Positions 17,769-27,473 are shown, counted from the stretch's first letter. The stretch is DNA of 64,000 nucleotides from Xylophilus sp. Leaf220 (GCF_001421705.1 NZ_LMKO01000001.1:858170-922169); one strand, 5' to 3'. Made by a program: numbers and translations. The notes: generated by a model from the letters alone, not told the origin.

Positions 17769-17799
17769 TCGCAGGCCCGGCCACCTGCGCTGTCAAGAC

Positions 17800-17831
17800 A
17801 AGCCCGCCGGCGCGATGCCGGCGGGCTTTTT
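17800..17831. terminator. Intrinsic terminator, convergent genes
   Basis: AAGCCCGCCGGC / GCCGGCGGGCTT with a 5-base loop and a T-tract, between the exported protein gene and the convergent MaoC gene. Confidence 0.9.
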
Positions 17832-17840
17832 CGCATCCGC

Positions 17841-18296
17841 TCAGGGATACAGCCGCGACAGCGTTTCGGCCACGCAGACCGGCTTGGTGCCGCCTTCGCG
17901 CTCGATCGTCGCCTGCCAGGTGAACTGCCAGCCGCGGTTGTCGACCTGCTCGGCCGCCTGCAGCGCGAAGCGCGCACGCAGCCGGCTGCCGACCGGCACC
18001 GGCGACGGGAACCGCACCTTGTTCAGGCCGTAGTTGACGCCCATGCGCGCTTCCTCGATGGACAGCGTGCTCTGCATCAGCGCGGGCAGCAAGGACAGCG
18101 TCAGGAAGCCGTGCGCGATCGGCGCGCCGAATGGGCCTTTCGACGCGCGTTCCGCGTCCAGGTGGATCCACTGGTGGTCGTGGGTGGCGTCGGCGAAGCG
18201 CTGCACCTGCTCCTGCGTCACGGTGGTCCAGTCGCTGGAGGCGACCTCCTGCCCCACGAGGGCGGCCACGTCGGCCAGGGTCTTGAAGGTTTTCAT
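17841..18296 (-). CDS. MaoC family (R)-specific enoyl-CoA hydratase
   Basis: A 151-residue single hot-dog-fold MaoC protein. The hydratase-2 motif is present as FADATHDHQWIHLD, with Asp and His in the active-site pattern, followed by PFGAPIAHGFLTLSLLP. Such proteins hydrate enoyl-CoA in fatty acid or side-chain degradation. Start at MKTFKTLADVAALVG (18296). It is not in an operon with a recognisable acyl-CoA gene, so the substrate stays open. Confidence 0.9.
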   Translation of the reverse strand: MKTFKTLADVAALVGQEVASSDWTTVTQEQVQRFADATHDHQWIHLDAERASKGPFGAPIAHGFLTLSLLPALMQSTLSIEEARMGVNYGLNKVRFPSPVPVGSRLRARFALQAAEQVDNRGWQFTWQATIEREGGTKPVCVAETLSRLYP

Positions 18297-18393
18297 GCGG
18301 GCCACTGTAGGGCGCCGCACGCGCGCCGCATGTCAGCGCCGCGACAAGGCGGGCCAAGCGCCGGCCGCTCGGCTGCCGCTCGGCAACCGCTCG

Positions 18394-19020
18394 CTAGGCC
18401 GCGTCGAGCCAGCGGCAGATCGGCTCCCACTGCACCAGGTCCTTCTCGACCCGGCCGGGCGCCACGTCGAACAGCGACAGGCCGCGGGCGGCCAGGTGGA
18501 CGTAGTTCTGGGTGTTGCGCAGGTAGCCCAGCACCGGCAGGCCCAGGCTCTCGACGAAGGTCTGCAGGTGGTCGGCCGCGATGGTGCGCGAATCGACCCG
18601 CATGCCCACGATGCCGATCTCCGGCCCGCCGCCGGGGCCGCGGCGCAGCGCGGCCAGTTCGTCGAGGAAGCCCCGCGTGGCGAAGATGTCGAACACGCTG
18701 GCCTGCAGCGGCACGACCACCTTGTCGGCCATCTTGAACACGTCGGCCGAGCGCCAGCCGTGCAGCCCGCCCGGCGTGTCGAGCACCGCATGGCTGGCGG
18801 TGCGGGGCGGCCGGGTCACGAGCGAATCGCTGGTGTCCCAGGTGCCGATCGGCCGCGCCGTCGGAGGCCGCAGGCCGAGCCACAGCCGCGACGACTGCTG
18901 CCGGTCCACGTCGCCCAGCAGGACCTCGTGGCCCCGGCTGGCGTAGTAGCCCGCGATGTTGGTGGAGAGGGTCGACTTACCGACACCCCCCTTGGGATTG
19001 GCGACCGCGACGATGGGCAT
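18394..19020 (-). CDS. ParA family ATPase (MinD/ParA-like)
   Basis: A 208-residue P-loop ATPase of the small ParA group. The deviant Walker A motif NPKGGVGKST is at residues 8-17, a Walker A' Asp lies in LLGDVDRQQSS, and LDTPGG holds the Walker B region. The protein stops after the nucleotide-binding fold, without an N-terminal DNA-binding extension. No parB partner or parS-like site is visible nearby, so it is an orphan. The start MPIVAVANPKGG is preferred over the upstream MAAIATIGDAS. Confidence 0.88.
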   Translation of the reverse strand: MPIVAVANPKGGVGKSTLSTNIAGYYASRGHEVLLGDVDRQQSSRLWLGLRPPTARPIGTWDTSDSLVTRPPRTASHAVLDTPGGLHGWRSADVFKMADKVVVPLQASVFDIFATRGFLDELAALRRGPGGGPEIGIVGMRVDSRTIAADHLQTFVESLGLPVLGYLRNTQNYVHLAARGLSLFDVAPGRVEKDLVQWEPICRWLDAA

Positions 19021-19163
19021 GGAAGCATCTCCGATGGTGGCAATGGCGGCCATGGTAGCGGGCGGGGGGTGGCGGTCTTCCGGATGCCTGCCGTGCCGAC
19101 CGGACGGCTGGGGCTACTTTTTGATAAAAAGGGGCTGTAGCCGGCTGGGAGCGCCGGCCTCTA

Positions 19164-19180
19164 GCTATTTAATTGATAGC
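19164..19180. repeat. 17-nt palindromic repeat, copy 3
   Basis: GCTAT-TTAATTG-ATAGC, preceded by GCGCCGGCCTCTA, the same flank as copy 1. Confidence 0.8.
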
Positions 19181-19252
19181 AACGGAACGTTTTGAGGTTG
19201 CGGGGTGAATGGAGAGGCCTGTGCGTGGGTTGTGGTCGGGGCCGTGATCGCC

Positions 19253-19320
19253 GGGTGACCCCCTCCGCGAATGTCCTCCGGCCTGCGGCCTCCCCCTCTA
19301 TTTCGCTGCGGGGGTCACCC
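19253..19320 (+). repeat. REP-like hairpin element, left copy
   Basis: A 68-base element with perfect 11-bp ends GGGTGACCCCC / GGGGGTCACCC. The inner part reads TCCGCGA, TCCTCCGGCCTGCGGCC and TTTCGCTGCG. Its inner 50 bases match the reverse complement of the element at 19484-19553 closely. Confidence 0.75.
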
Positions 19321-19483
19321 GACGCTCCCGGCCCTGGAAGCCTTGCGTCGTGCGGGTCGGATCAGCCGCAGGCCCAGGTCGCTGGCGCTGTGTCCGCATC
19401 GACGTCTTGCAAAGGAAGCCGAGCCCATCGCAGGCGCCCGCCTGATCACCGTCGATCCAGCACCCAAAAGGGATCGTGACGAT

Positions 19484-19553
19484 GGCGTGCTCTGCGCAGC
19501 GACATCGAGGAGGAGGCCGCAGGCCGGGGGACAGTCGCGGAGCAGAGTACGCC
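19484..19553 (-). repeat. REP-like hairpin element, right (inverted) copy
   Basis: Ends GGCGTGCTCTGC / GCAGAGTACGCC pair with one G-T. On the minus strand the inside reads CTCCGCGACTGTCC, CCGGCCTGCGGCCTCC and GTCGCTGCGC, like the left copy. The outer arms differ from the left copy but stay self-complementary, which suggests that the hairpin itself is selected. Confidence 0.75.
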
Positions 19554-19597
19554 GTCGGCACGATCCCGAACCAACGCAGCCATCCCCAAACGAAAAC

Positions 19598-20182
19598 TCA
19601 AAGAACGTCGGCCGCCTGCTCGAACGTCAGCCGCGGATTGCGGTTGAACTCCTTGCTGTGGTCCGCATACCCCAGGTTGATCAGGAAGTTGGCCTGGTAC
19701 CGACCGTCTGGGAAGAACTCCGCATTCACCTTCGGAATGTCGAACCCGCTCATCGGGCCTACATCCAAACCTACCGCGCGCGCCGCCAGGATGAAGTAGC
19801 CGCCGCTCAGCGTGCCGTTGCGGGTGGCGGTGGCGGTGGCCATGGCCGGATTGCCTTCGAACATTTCCTTGGCGCCTTCGGCATGCCAGACCAGCGGCAT
19901 GTTCTCGTAGAAGCGGGTGTCGGTCGCCACGATCACCGTGACCGGGGCCTGCGCCGTCTTCTCGGTATTGCCGCCCGACAGCGCGGGTGCCAGGCGGGCC
20001 TTCGCTTCGGGCGTGATCAGGAACACGTAGCGCGTCGGCTGGGTGTTCATCGAGGTCGGCGCCATCTTGGCCAGGTCGTAGGCCTGCCGCAGCAATTCGA
20101 GCGGCACCGGCTTGTCGAGGAAGCCGTTGGCGGTGCGGGCATTGTTGAACAGCAGGTCGAGGGCGGACGAATCGATGGTCAT
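19598..20182 (-). CDS. Nitroreductase family protein, malonic semialdehyde reductase (RutE)-like
   Basis: A 194-residue FMN-dependent nitroreductase-fold protein. Features are LFNNARTANGFLDKPVP (FMN-binding Arg region), MAPTSMNTQPTRYVFL, and the late GPMSGFDIPKVNAEFF, which is the pattern of the RutE/HadB subgroup (3-hydroxypropionate dehydrogenase or malonic semialdehyde reductase). No rut pyrimidine genes are adjacent, so the substrate is uncertain. The start at 20182 (MTIDSSALDLLF) fits homologues better than the upstream in-frame Met at 20230. Confidence 0.87.
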   Translation of the reverse strand: MTIDSSALDLLFNNARTANGFLDKPVPLELLRQAYDLAKMAPTSMNTQPTRYVFLITPEAKARLAPALSGGNTEKTAQAPVTVIVATDTRFYENMPLVWHAEGAKEMFEGNPAMATATATRNGTLSGGYFILAARAVGLDVGPMSGFDIPKVNAEFFPDGRYQANFLINLGYADHSKEFNRNPRLTFEQAADVL

Positions 20183-20369
20183 GGTGTGTGTGTGACGGGT
20201 GTGAGGAGGGACGAACGGATGTTCGGACAAAGGCGCAACAGCTTACCCGCTCGCCTTTTCCGCCGCCACGGTGTGCGCCGTGCCGCACACCGATGTTGGC
20301 CGATGGCTGACGCGCCCGGGACGCCGTTGGCGGCGATGCTGCATGCTCATTCCAATGCACGGAGAATCC

Positions 20370-20870
20370 ATGAGCAACGACACCTCGGCCCACGACACGC
20401 TATGGGACCTGATCAAAGACATCAAGTTCGGCATGTTCACCCACCGCCACACCGACGGCAAGCTGCACAGCCACCCGCTGACCACGCAGAACCAGTCGAT
20501 CGACGAAGGCGCGATGCTCTACTTCTTCGTGCCGAAGTCCGGCGAAGTGGCCACCCGCGTCGCGGCCGACGGCAACGTGAACCTGGCCTATGCCCACCCC
20601 GGCAAGGACAGCTACGTGTCGATCACCGGCACCGCCCGCATCTCGCAGGACCGCGCCACAATCGAGCGGCTGTGGAACAAGCAGGCCGAAGCCTGGTTCT
20701 CGGGTGGCGTGAACGACCCGGACCTGGGTCTGCTCGAAGTCCGCATCGAGGACGCCGAATACTGGGACGTGACCGACAGCAAGATGGTCCAGTTGCTGAA
20801 GATGGCCAAGGCCGCCGTCACCGGCACGCCGCCGGACTTGGGCGAGCACAAGACCCTGAAGGTGTCGTGA
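20370..20870 (+). CDS. Pyridoxamine 5'-phosphate oxidase-fold general stress protein
   Basis: A 166-residue split-barrel FMN-binding protein: LWDLIKDIKFGMFTHRHTDGKLHSHPLTTQ, then LYFFVPKSGEVATRVAADGNVNLAYAHPGKDSYVSITGTA, the layout of the general stress protein 26 group of the PPOX superfamily. The start ATG has GGAGAA just upstream. Proteins of this group bind flavin or F420-like cofactors, but the reaction is not established. It ends at a strong terminator shared with the convergent pca operon. Confidence 0.9.
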   Translation: MSNDTSAHDTLWDLIKDIKFGMFTHRHTDGKLHSHPLTTQNQSIDEGAMLYFFVPKSGEVATRVAADGNVNLAYAHPGKDSYVSITGTARISQDRATIERLWNKQAEAWFSGGVNDPDLGLLEVRIEDAEYWDVTDSKMVQLLKMAKAAVTGTPPDLGEHKTLKVS

Positions 20871-20900
20871 TCCGCACCCGGTAGGCGCCCCGGCCCATGC

Positions 20901-20927
20901 AAAAAGCCGCACGCCGTGCGGCTTTTT
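20901..20927. terminator. Bidirectional intrinsic terminator
   Basis: AAAAAGCCGCAC / GTGCGGCTTTTT with loop GCC, between the PPOX-fold gene and the end of the minus-strand pca operon. Confidence 0.92.
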
Positions 20928-20943
20928 GCTGGGCGTCCGCCGG

Positions 20944-21948
20944 TCAGTCCAGCGACAGGTTCGCGTTGCGGATCACGTCGCCGAAGCGCTTGGACTCGCT
21001 GGCGATGAACGCGTTGAACTGCTCGCGCGTCTGCGGGAACGGCTCATAGCCGAAGCTCAGGAACTTCTCCTTCGCGTCGGGCGCGGCCAGCGCCTCTTCC
21101 ACGTCGCGCTTGATCTTGTCGGTCACCGCGGCGGGCAGGCCGCGCGGCGCGGCGATGGCGTTCCAGCCGATCACCTCGAAGTTGGCCGGGCCGCCGGATT
21201 CGGCGACCGTCGGCACGTCTTCGTAGCCGACGGTGCGTTTGGGCGCCGCCACGGCCAGCAGCTTGATCTTGCCGGCGCGGTACAGCGGCCCCGCGGTGGC
21301 GCTGGAGCCGAGCGCGAAAGCCAGCTCGCCGGTCGCGACCGAGGTGTAGAGCTGGGTCGTTTCCTTGTAGATCACATGCTCCATCTGGGTGCCGGTGACC
21401 GCCTCGAACAGCTCCGAGCCCAGGTGCACCGGATTGCCCACCGACCAGGATCCGTAGTTGAGCTTGCCGGGGTTCTTCTTGGCGTCGGCGATCAGGTCGC
21501 CCACCGTCTTGTACGGGCTGGAGGTGGGAACCGTGAAGAAGAAGTAGGTGCGGAACATCGGCAGGATCGGATCGAAATCCTTTTCCGCGTCGTAGGGCAG
21601 CTTCTTGAACAGGGCCGGGTAGGCGGCCAGGTGCACGTTGTCGAGCTGGATCAGGTCGTGGCCGTCCTTGGCGCCGCGCTTGAACGCATCGATCGCGATG
21701 AAGCCGTTGCCGCCCGGGCGGTTCTCGACCACCACCGGCTGGCCCCATTTGCGCGACAGCTTGTCGGCCACCAGCCGCGCCAGGCCGTCGGGGCCGCCGC
21801 CGACCGGGAACGGGGTGATGATCCGCACTGGCTTGGTGGGCCAGGCGGCCGCGGCCTGCGCCCAGGCGCCGCCGGTGGCCAGGAGGCCCGCCAGGCCGAG
21901 GGCCGCGCAGCCCAGGACGCGGCGGGTGAAGGGGTGGTCTTGTGCCAT
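20944..21948 (-). CDS. Bug family tripartite tricarboxylate transporter substrate-binding protein (1)
   Basis: A 334-residue periplasmic binding protein of the Bug (TctC) family: signal peptide to about AWAQA, then WPTKPVRIITPFPVGGGPDGLARLVADKLSRKWGQPVVVENRPGGNGFIA. This has the family's PFPxGGxxD ligand loop and VVENRPGxxG motif. Such proteins bind carboxylated or aromatic solutes. It is the last gene of the pca operon and 40 bases after a second Bug gene; no TctA/TctB membrane partners are encoded here, as is usual for Bug genes. Confidence 0.92.
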   Translation of the reverse strand: MAQDHPFTRRVLGCAALGLAGLLATGGAWAQAAAAWPTKPVRIITPFPVGGGPDGLARLVADKLSRKWGQPVVVENRPGGNGFIAIDAFKRGAKDGHDLIQLDNVHLAAYPALFKKLPYDAEKDFDPILPMFRTYFFFTVPTSSPYKTVGDLIADAKKNPGKLNYGSWSVGNPVHLGSELFEAVTGTQMEHVIYKETTQLYTSVATGELAFALGSSATAGPLYRAGKIKLLAVAAPKRTVGYEDVPTVAESGGPANFEVIGWNAIAAPRGLPAAVTDKIKRDVEEALAAPDAKEKFLSFGYEPFPQTREQFNAFIASESKRFGDVIRNANLSLD

Positions 21949-21988
21949 GTTGTCTCCGTTGTGGTCTCGTTGAGGAAAAAAAATCGGG

Positions 21989-22999
21989 TCAGTCGACGCT
22001 GGCGCCGGAATCCTTCACCACCTTGCCCCACTTGGCGGTCTCGGTCTTGATGAACTCGGCGAACTGCGCGGGTTTCTCGGCATAGGGCTCGGCGCCCTGT
22101 TCGCTCAGGCGCTTCTTCAGGTCGGCGGAGGCCAGCACCTTGATCAGCGCCGCGTCGATCTTGTCGACCACGTCGGCCGGCGTCTTGGCCGGGGCGAACA
22201 GGCCGAACCACGAAGTCGCCTCGTAGCCCGGCAGGCCGGCCTCTGCGATGGTCGGCACGTCGGGCAGCTCGGGCGAGCGCTTGGCGGTGGTCACCGCGAT
22301 GGGCCGCAGCTTGCCCGAGCGCACATGCTGCATCGCCGAGGGCAGGTTGTCGAACATGATCGCGATCTGGTTGCCGAGCAGGTCGGCCACAGCCGGCGCG
22401 CTGCCCTTGTAGGGGATGTGCACCATGTCGACCTTGGCCATGCTCTTGAACAGCTCGCCCGACAGGTGGATCGAGCTGCCGTTGCCGGACGACCCGAAGT
22501 TGACCTTGCCCGGGTTCGCCTTGGCATAGGCGATCAGCTCGGGCACCGTCTTGAACGGCTGCTGCGGGTTGGCGACCAGCAGGTTGGGCACGTTGGCTAC
22601 GCGCGAGATCGGCGCGAAATCCTTGATGTGGTCGAAGGGCATCTTGGGATAGAGCGCCGCGTTGATCGCATGCGTGCCCACGGTGCCCATCAGCAGGGTG
22701 TAGCCGTCGGCCGGGGCGCGCGCCACCAGCTGGCTGCCGATGTTGCCGCCCGCGCCGGCGCGGTTGTCGACGATGACCTGCTGGCCCAGTTCGGTGCCCA
22801 GCGCCTGGCCGACCAGGCGGGCCAGGATGTCGGTGGTGCCCCCGGCCGCGAAGGGCACGACGATGGTGATCACCTTGTTCGGATAGGCGGCCTGGGCCGA
22901 GGCGGTGGCCGGCAGGCCGGCGAGGCCGGCCATGCCTGCGGCCAGCGCGAGGACGGCGGAGCGGCGTCGGAGCGAAGAAGTGGATGCGAGCGTCTTCAT
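21989..22999 (-). CDS. Bug family tripartite tricarboxylate transporter substrate-binding protein (2)
   Basis: A 336-residue Bug protein with a signal peptide ending near ASAQA, then YPNKVITIVVPFAAGGTTDILARLVGQALGTELGQQVIVDNRAGAGGNIG. It resembles the neighbouring Bug protein in family motifs, but the two sequences differ widely, so this is not a recent duplication. It follows the SDR gene by 49 bases. Likely exported solute binding linked to the aromatic acid pathway of the operon. Confidence 0.92.
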   Translation of the reverse strand: MKTLASTSSLRRRSAVLALAAGMAGLAGLPATASAQAAYPNKVITIVVPFAAGGTTDILARLVGQALGTELGQQVIVDNRAGAGGNIGSQLVARAPADGYTLLMGTVGTHAINAALYPKMPFDHIKDFAPISRVANVPNLLVANPQQPFKTVPELIAYAKANPGKVNFGSSGNGSSIHLSGELFKSMAKVDMVHIPYKGSAPAVADLLGNQIAIMFDNLPSAMQHVRSGKLRPIAVTTAKRSPELPDVPTIAEAGLPGYEATSWFGLFAPAKTPADVVDKIDAALIKVLASADLKKRLSEQGAEPYAEKPAQFAEFIKTETAKWGKVVKDSGASVD

Positions 23000-23048
23000 T
23001 GGTTGTATCCCTGGATGGTGGTTGAAATTCGGAATCGGCGCATGCGGG

Positions 23049-23780
23049 TCAGACCCCGGCGACGCCGACGGTCATGCCGCCGCAGACGTACAGCACCTGG
23101 CCGGTGACGAAGCCGCTGCGGGCGTCGAGCAGGTAGGCAGCGGCGTGGGCGATGTCCTCGGGCGTGCCGACGCGCTTGACCGGCACCGCGTCGATGATCG
23201 CGCGGGTGCGCGGCGCGTCGGGCGGGTTGGCGCGGTCGAACAGCTCGGTGCGGATCGGGCCGGGGCCGATCGCGTTGGCGGTGATGCCGTGCACGCCCAG
23301 CTCCAGCGCCCAGACCCGGGTCATGCCGATCAGGCCGGCCTTGGTGGCGGAGTAAGCGGTGCGCAGCTCCTTGCCCAGCGCCGCGCGCGACGACATGTTG
23401 ACGATGCGGCCGAAGCCCGCCGCCTGCATGCCCGGCAGCAACGCCTGCATGCACTGCAGCGCGCAGCGCAGGTTGAGCGAGACGGCCAGGTCGAACTCGT
23501 CGAGCGTCTGCGTTTCGGCCGAGGCCGGGCAGACGATGCCGACGTTGTTGACCAGCCGGGTGATCGGCCCGCCGGCGAGCGCCTGGCGCAGCGCCTCGGC
23601 GGTGGCGGCCACGTCGGACAGGTCGGCGCGGATGCCGTCGCCGGCGCGGTCGACGACGACCGGCTCGTAGCCGTCGGCGTAGCAGCGCTCGGCGGTGGCG
23701 GCGCCGATGCCGGCGGCGCCGCCGGTGATCAGTACGCGCTCGCGGACACGGCCGGAGGAAGGAGAAACAGGGTTGTTCAT
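23049..23780 (-). CDS. Short-chain dehydrogenase/reductase
   Basis: A 243-residue classical SDR. The cofactor motif TGGAAGIGAATA is near residues 19-30, NNVG replaces the usual NNAG, the catalytic Ser is in NMSSRAALG, and AYSATKAG holds the Tyr-Lys pair. The Asp/Arg region VVVDRAGD suggests NAD(H) preference. Within the pca operon it could act on a hydroxylated aromatic or alicyclic acid feeding into beta-ketoadipate, but no known pca enzyme corresponds, so its substrate is unknown. Confidence 0.9.
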   Translation of the reverse strand: MNNPVSPSSGRVRERVLITGGAAGIGAATAERCYADGYEPVVVDRAGDGIRADLSDVAATAEALRQALAGGPITRLVNNVGIVCPASAETQTLDEFDLAVSLNLRCALQCMQALLPGMQAAGFGRIVNMSSRAALGKELRTAYSATKAGLIGMTRVWALELGVHGITANAIGPGPIRTELFDRANPPDAPRTRAIIDAVPVKRVGTPEDIAHAAAYLLDARSGFVTGQVLYVCGGMTVGVAGV

Positions 23781-23856
23781 GTCGATGGATTCCAGCGGGC
23801 CCGGCGCCGTGCCGGGGCCCGCGATGCGGTCTGGACCGGGCGCAGCCGCCACCGCC

Positions 23857-24677
23857 TCAGCGGGGCGCCTGCGTGCGGAGAAAACTGCCGAGCGCGTCGT
23901 CGAACGCTTCGGGCGCTTCCAGGTTGGAGAGATGCGACGCCGGCACTTCGACCAGCTGCGCGCCGGGAATCGCCGCCCGCATCGCCTGCGCGTCGGCCAC
24001 GGTGGTGACCGGGTCGGCGGTTCCGGCGATCAGCAGGGTCGGCACCCGGATGCCGCCGATCTGCGGGCGCAGGTCGGCATGGGCCAGGGCCTCGCAGCAG
24101 GCGGCATAGCCCTCGGGCGGAATGCCGGCGATCCAGGCCTGCGCCTGTCGCACCACGGCGGGCTGCGCCGCGGAGAATGCGTCGGTGAACCAGCGGCCGG
24201 GCGACGAGGCGGCCAGCTCGGCCATCGCCGCCGTGCCCTTCTCGCGCACCAGGGCGGCGCGCGACAGCCAGCCTTCGGCGGTGCCGATGCGGGCGGCGCT
24301 GTTGGCGACCACCAGGTGGTTCAGCCGGTCGCCCGCATGGACGCCGAGCCACAGCCCGGTAAAGCCACCCATCGAGATGCCGCAGAAGCTGGCGCGCGGG
24401 ATGCCGAGCGCATCCAGCAGCGCGACCACGTCGCCGCCCAGCCGGTCGAAGCCGTAGGGCCCGGGGGTGACCTCGCTGCCGCCGTGGCCGCGGGTGTCGT
24501 AGCGCAGCACCCGCCAATCGCGCGCGAAGCGCTCGGCCTGCGCGTCCCACATTTCCAGCGTGGTGCCGAGCGAGTTGGAGAACACCAGCACCGGCGCATC
24601 GGCCGGGCCGTCCAGCCGGATGCGGAAGCGGCCGGCGGCGGTGTCGACGGTGGAGGCTCCGGAGCCGGCGACCATGT

Positions 24678-24681
<4 letters not shown>
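23857..24681 (-). CDS. pcaD: 3-oxoadipate enol-lactonase (alpha/beta hydrolase)
   Basis: PcaD hydrolyses beta-ketoadipate enol-lactone to beta-ketoadipate. The 274-residue alpha/beta hydrolase has PVLVFSNSLGTTLEMWDAQ (oxyanion region), RYDTRGHGGS, the nucleophile elbow GISMGG and a late His in ASHLSNLEAPEAF. These match PcaD better than other hydrolases. The start ATG overlaps the thiolase stop by four bases. Confidence 0.9.
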
Positions 24682-25883
<1,202 letters not shown>

Positions 25884-25914
25884 GGGTGTGTTTCCAGTGA
25901 GGGGAAAAAGCGGG

Positions 25915-26574
25915 TCAGAACGTGGCCTGGGCGGCGGCGATCGGCAGGCCGACCAGCGTTTCGAGCTCGGCGTGCGACAGGCCGTCGACCACGTCGACCA
26001 GGCGGAGGCCCTCGGGCGTGCATTCCAGGGTGGCGATGTCCGAGTAGATGCGCTTGACGCAGCCGATGCCGGTCAGCGGGTAGGTGCAGTCCCGGACCAC
26101 CTTGCTCGCGCCCTGCTTGGTCAGCAGGTCCATCATCACCCAGGTCTGCTTGGCGCCGATGGCCAGGTCCATCGCGCCGCCGACCGCGGGAATCGCGCCC
26201 TCCTCGCCGGTGCTCCAGTTGGCCAGGTCGCCGGTGGCCGAGACCTGGAAGGCGCCCAGCACGCAGATGTCCAGGTGGCCGCCGCGCATCATCCCGAAGC
26301 TGTCGGCATGGTGGAAGAAGGCGCCGCCCGGCAGCAGCGTGACCGGCGCCTTGCCGGCGTTGATCAGGTCGTAGTCCTCGGCGCCCGCGGCCGGGGCCGG
26401 GCCCATGCCCAGGATGCCGTTCTCGCTCTGCAGGATCACCTCGCGGCCCGCCGGGATGTGGTTGGCCACCAGCGTCGGCTGGCCGATGCCCAGGTTGACG
26501 TAGGCACCGTCGTGGATGTCCTGGGCGACGCGCTGGGCCAGTTCGTCCTTGCTACGCTTTTTATAGCTACTCAT
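25915..26574 (-). CDS. pcaJ: 3-oxoadipate CoA-transferase subunit B
   Basis: The B subunit of the family I CoA-transferase activates beta-ketoadipate with succinyl-CoA. In its 219 residues the catalytic glutamate lies in SENGILGMGP, and GAKQTWVMMD and GVKRIYSD-like blocks follow. The start ATG at 26574 has AGGAG seven bases upstream, so it is well supported. A 17-nt palindromic repeat forms codons 3-8 (S-Y-K-K-R-S), giving this protein an N-terminus derived from the repeat. Confidence 0.96.
   Translation of the reverse strand: MSSYKKRSKDELAQRVAQDIHDGAYVNLGIGQPTLVANHIPAGREVILQSENGILGMGPAPAAGAEDYDLINAGKAPVTLLPGGAFFHHADSFGMMRGGHLDICVLGAFQVSATGDLANWSTGEEGAIPAVGGAMDLAIGAKQTWVMMDLLTKQGASKVVRDCTYPLTGIGCVKRIYSDIATLECTPEGLRLVDVVDGLSHAELETLVGLPIAAAQATF
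26551..26567. repeat. 17-nt palindromic repeat, copy 4, inside pcaJ
   Basis: GCTAC-GCTTTTT-ATAGC within the first codons of pcaJ on the opposite strand. Two coding copies occur in this window (here and in pyrC). Confidence 0.75.
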
Positions 26575-26603
26575 CGTTTACTCCTGCCGGCCGGAAGCCG
26601 ATT

Positions 26604-27305
26604 TCATGCAGATTTCTTGAAACCGCCGGCCTGGGTGGCCACCCGGTCGATCTTCACGATCTTGCTGACGTAGATGCCGGGGGTGACGATGGCCTCCGGG
26701 TCCAGCTGGCCCAGCTCGCGGATCTCGTGCACCGTGGCGATGGTCTGCTTGGCCGCGGTGGCCATCACCGGGCCGAAGTTGCGCGCGGCCATGCGGTAGG
26801 TCAGGTTGCCCCAGCGGTCGCCGGCCTCGGCCTTGATCAGCGCCACGTCGGCATAAATCGGGTACTCGAGCACGTAGTGCTTGCCGTCGATCTCGCGGGT
26901 TTCCTTGCCCTTGGCCAGGTCGGTGCCGTAGGCGGTGGGGCAGAAGAAGGCGCCGATGCCGGCGCCCGCGGCGCGGATCCGCTCGGCCAGGTTGCCCTGC
27001 GGCACCAGCTCCAGCTCCAGCTTGCCGCTGCGGTAGAGCGCGTCGAACACGTGGCTGTCGACCTGCCGCGGGAAGCTGCAGATGATCTTGCGCACCTGGC
27101 CGGCCTTCAGCAGCGCGGCCAGGCCGGTGTCGCCGTTGCCGGCGTTGTTGTTGACGACGGTCAGGTCCTTGGCGCCGTGCGCGATCAGGCCGTCGATCAG
27201 CTCGTTGGGGTTGCCCGAGGTGCCGAAGCCGCCGATGAGCACCGTGGCACCGTCCTGTACGTCGGCCAGGGCCTCGGCCACGCTGGCGGCGATCTTGTCG
27301 ATCAT
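26604..27305 (-). CDS. pcaI: 3-oxoadipate CoA-transferase subunit A
   Basis: The A subunit partner of PcaJ, 233 residues: ATVLIGGFGTSGNPNELIDGLIAHGAKDLTVVNNNAG, then RKIICSFPRQVDSHVFDALYRSGKLELELVPQGNLAERIRAAGAG, all typical of family I CoA-transferase alpha subunits. The ATG at 27305 follows GGAGAAACAC, which decides it against an upstream TTG. First gene of the pca operon; the divergent regulator pcaR starts 168 bases away. Confidence 0.95.
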   Translation of the reverse strand: MIDKIAASVAEALADVQDGATVLIGGFGTSGNPNELIDGLIAHGAKDLTVVNNNAGNGDTGLAALLKAGQVRKIICSFPRQVDSHVFDALYRSGKLELELVPQGNLAERIRAAGAGIGAFFCPTAYGTDLAKGKETREIDGKHYVLEYPIYADVALIKAEAGDRWGNLTYRMAARNFGPVMATAAKQTIATVHEIRELGQLDPEAIVTPGIYVSKIVKIDRVATQAGGFKKSA

Positions 27306-27383
27306 GTGTTTCTCCAAACGGCCCTGCGCAGGCCCGGGATGTGGGGCGCCGCGCAGCCTGCACGACCGGTGGCACCCTCAAAT

Positions 27384-27417
27384 GTTCTTATAACGAACTT
27401 ATGTTCGTATAATGAAT
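27384..27417. promoter_or_regulatory. Tandem palindromic boxes, putative PcaR (IclR-type) operator
   Basis: Two related boxes, GTTCTTATAACGAAC (27384-27398) and GTTCGTATAATGAAT (27403-27417), repeat with 19-base centre spacing in the pcaI-pcaR gap. Together they give GTTC-N-TATAA-N-GAAY. IclR-type regulators often bind tandem palindromes of this kind. Position and divergence support the assignment; it is not proven. Confidence 0.6.
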
Positions 27418-27473
27418 TTCAAAGTTTACGCCGCGATCGGCCCTCACGGTATTCCCCTGCCCGGCAATAGCCC

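Larger units (their letters stand above)
19021..19597. other. 577-base gene-free spacer with repeats
   Basis: No convincing coding frame. It holds one 17-nt palindrome (19164) and two related hairpin-forming elements in inverted orientation (19253-19320 and 19484-19553) separated by about 160 bases. The spacing sequence shows no other pattern that I recognise. Confidence 0.6.

Noticed and set aside
18394-19020. A chromosome or plasmid partition locus (parAB-parS)
   Set aside because: Only a small ParA-like ATPase is present; no ParB and no parS-like palindrome nearby.
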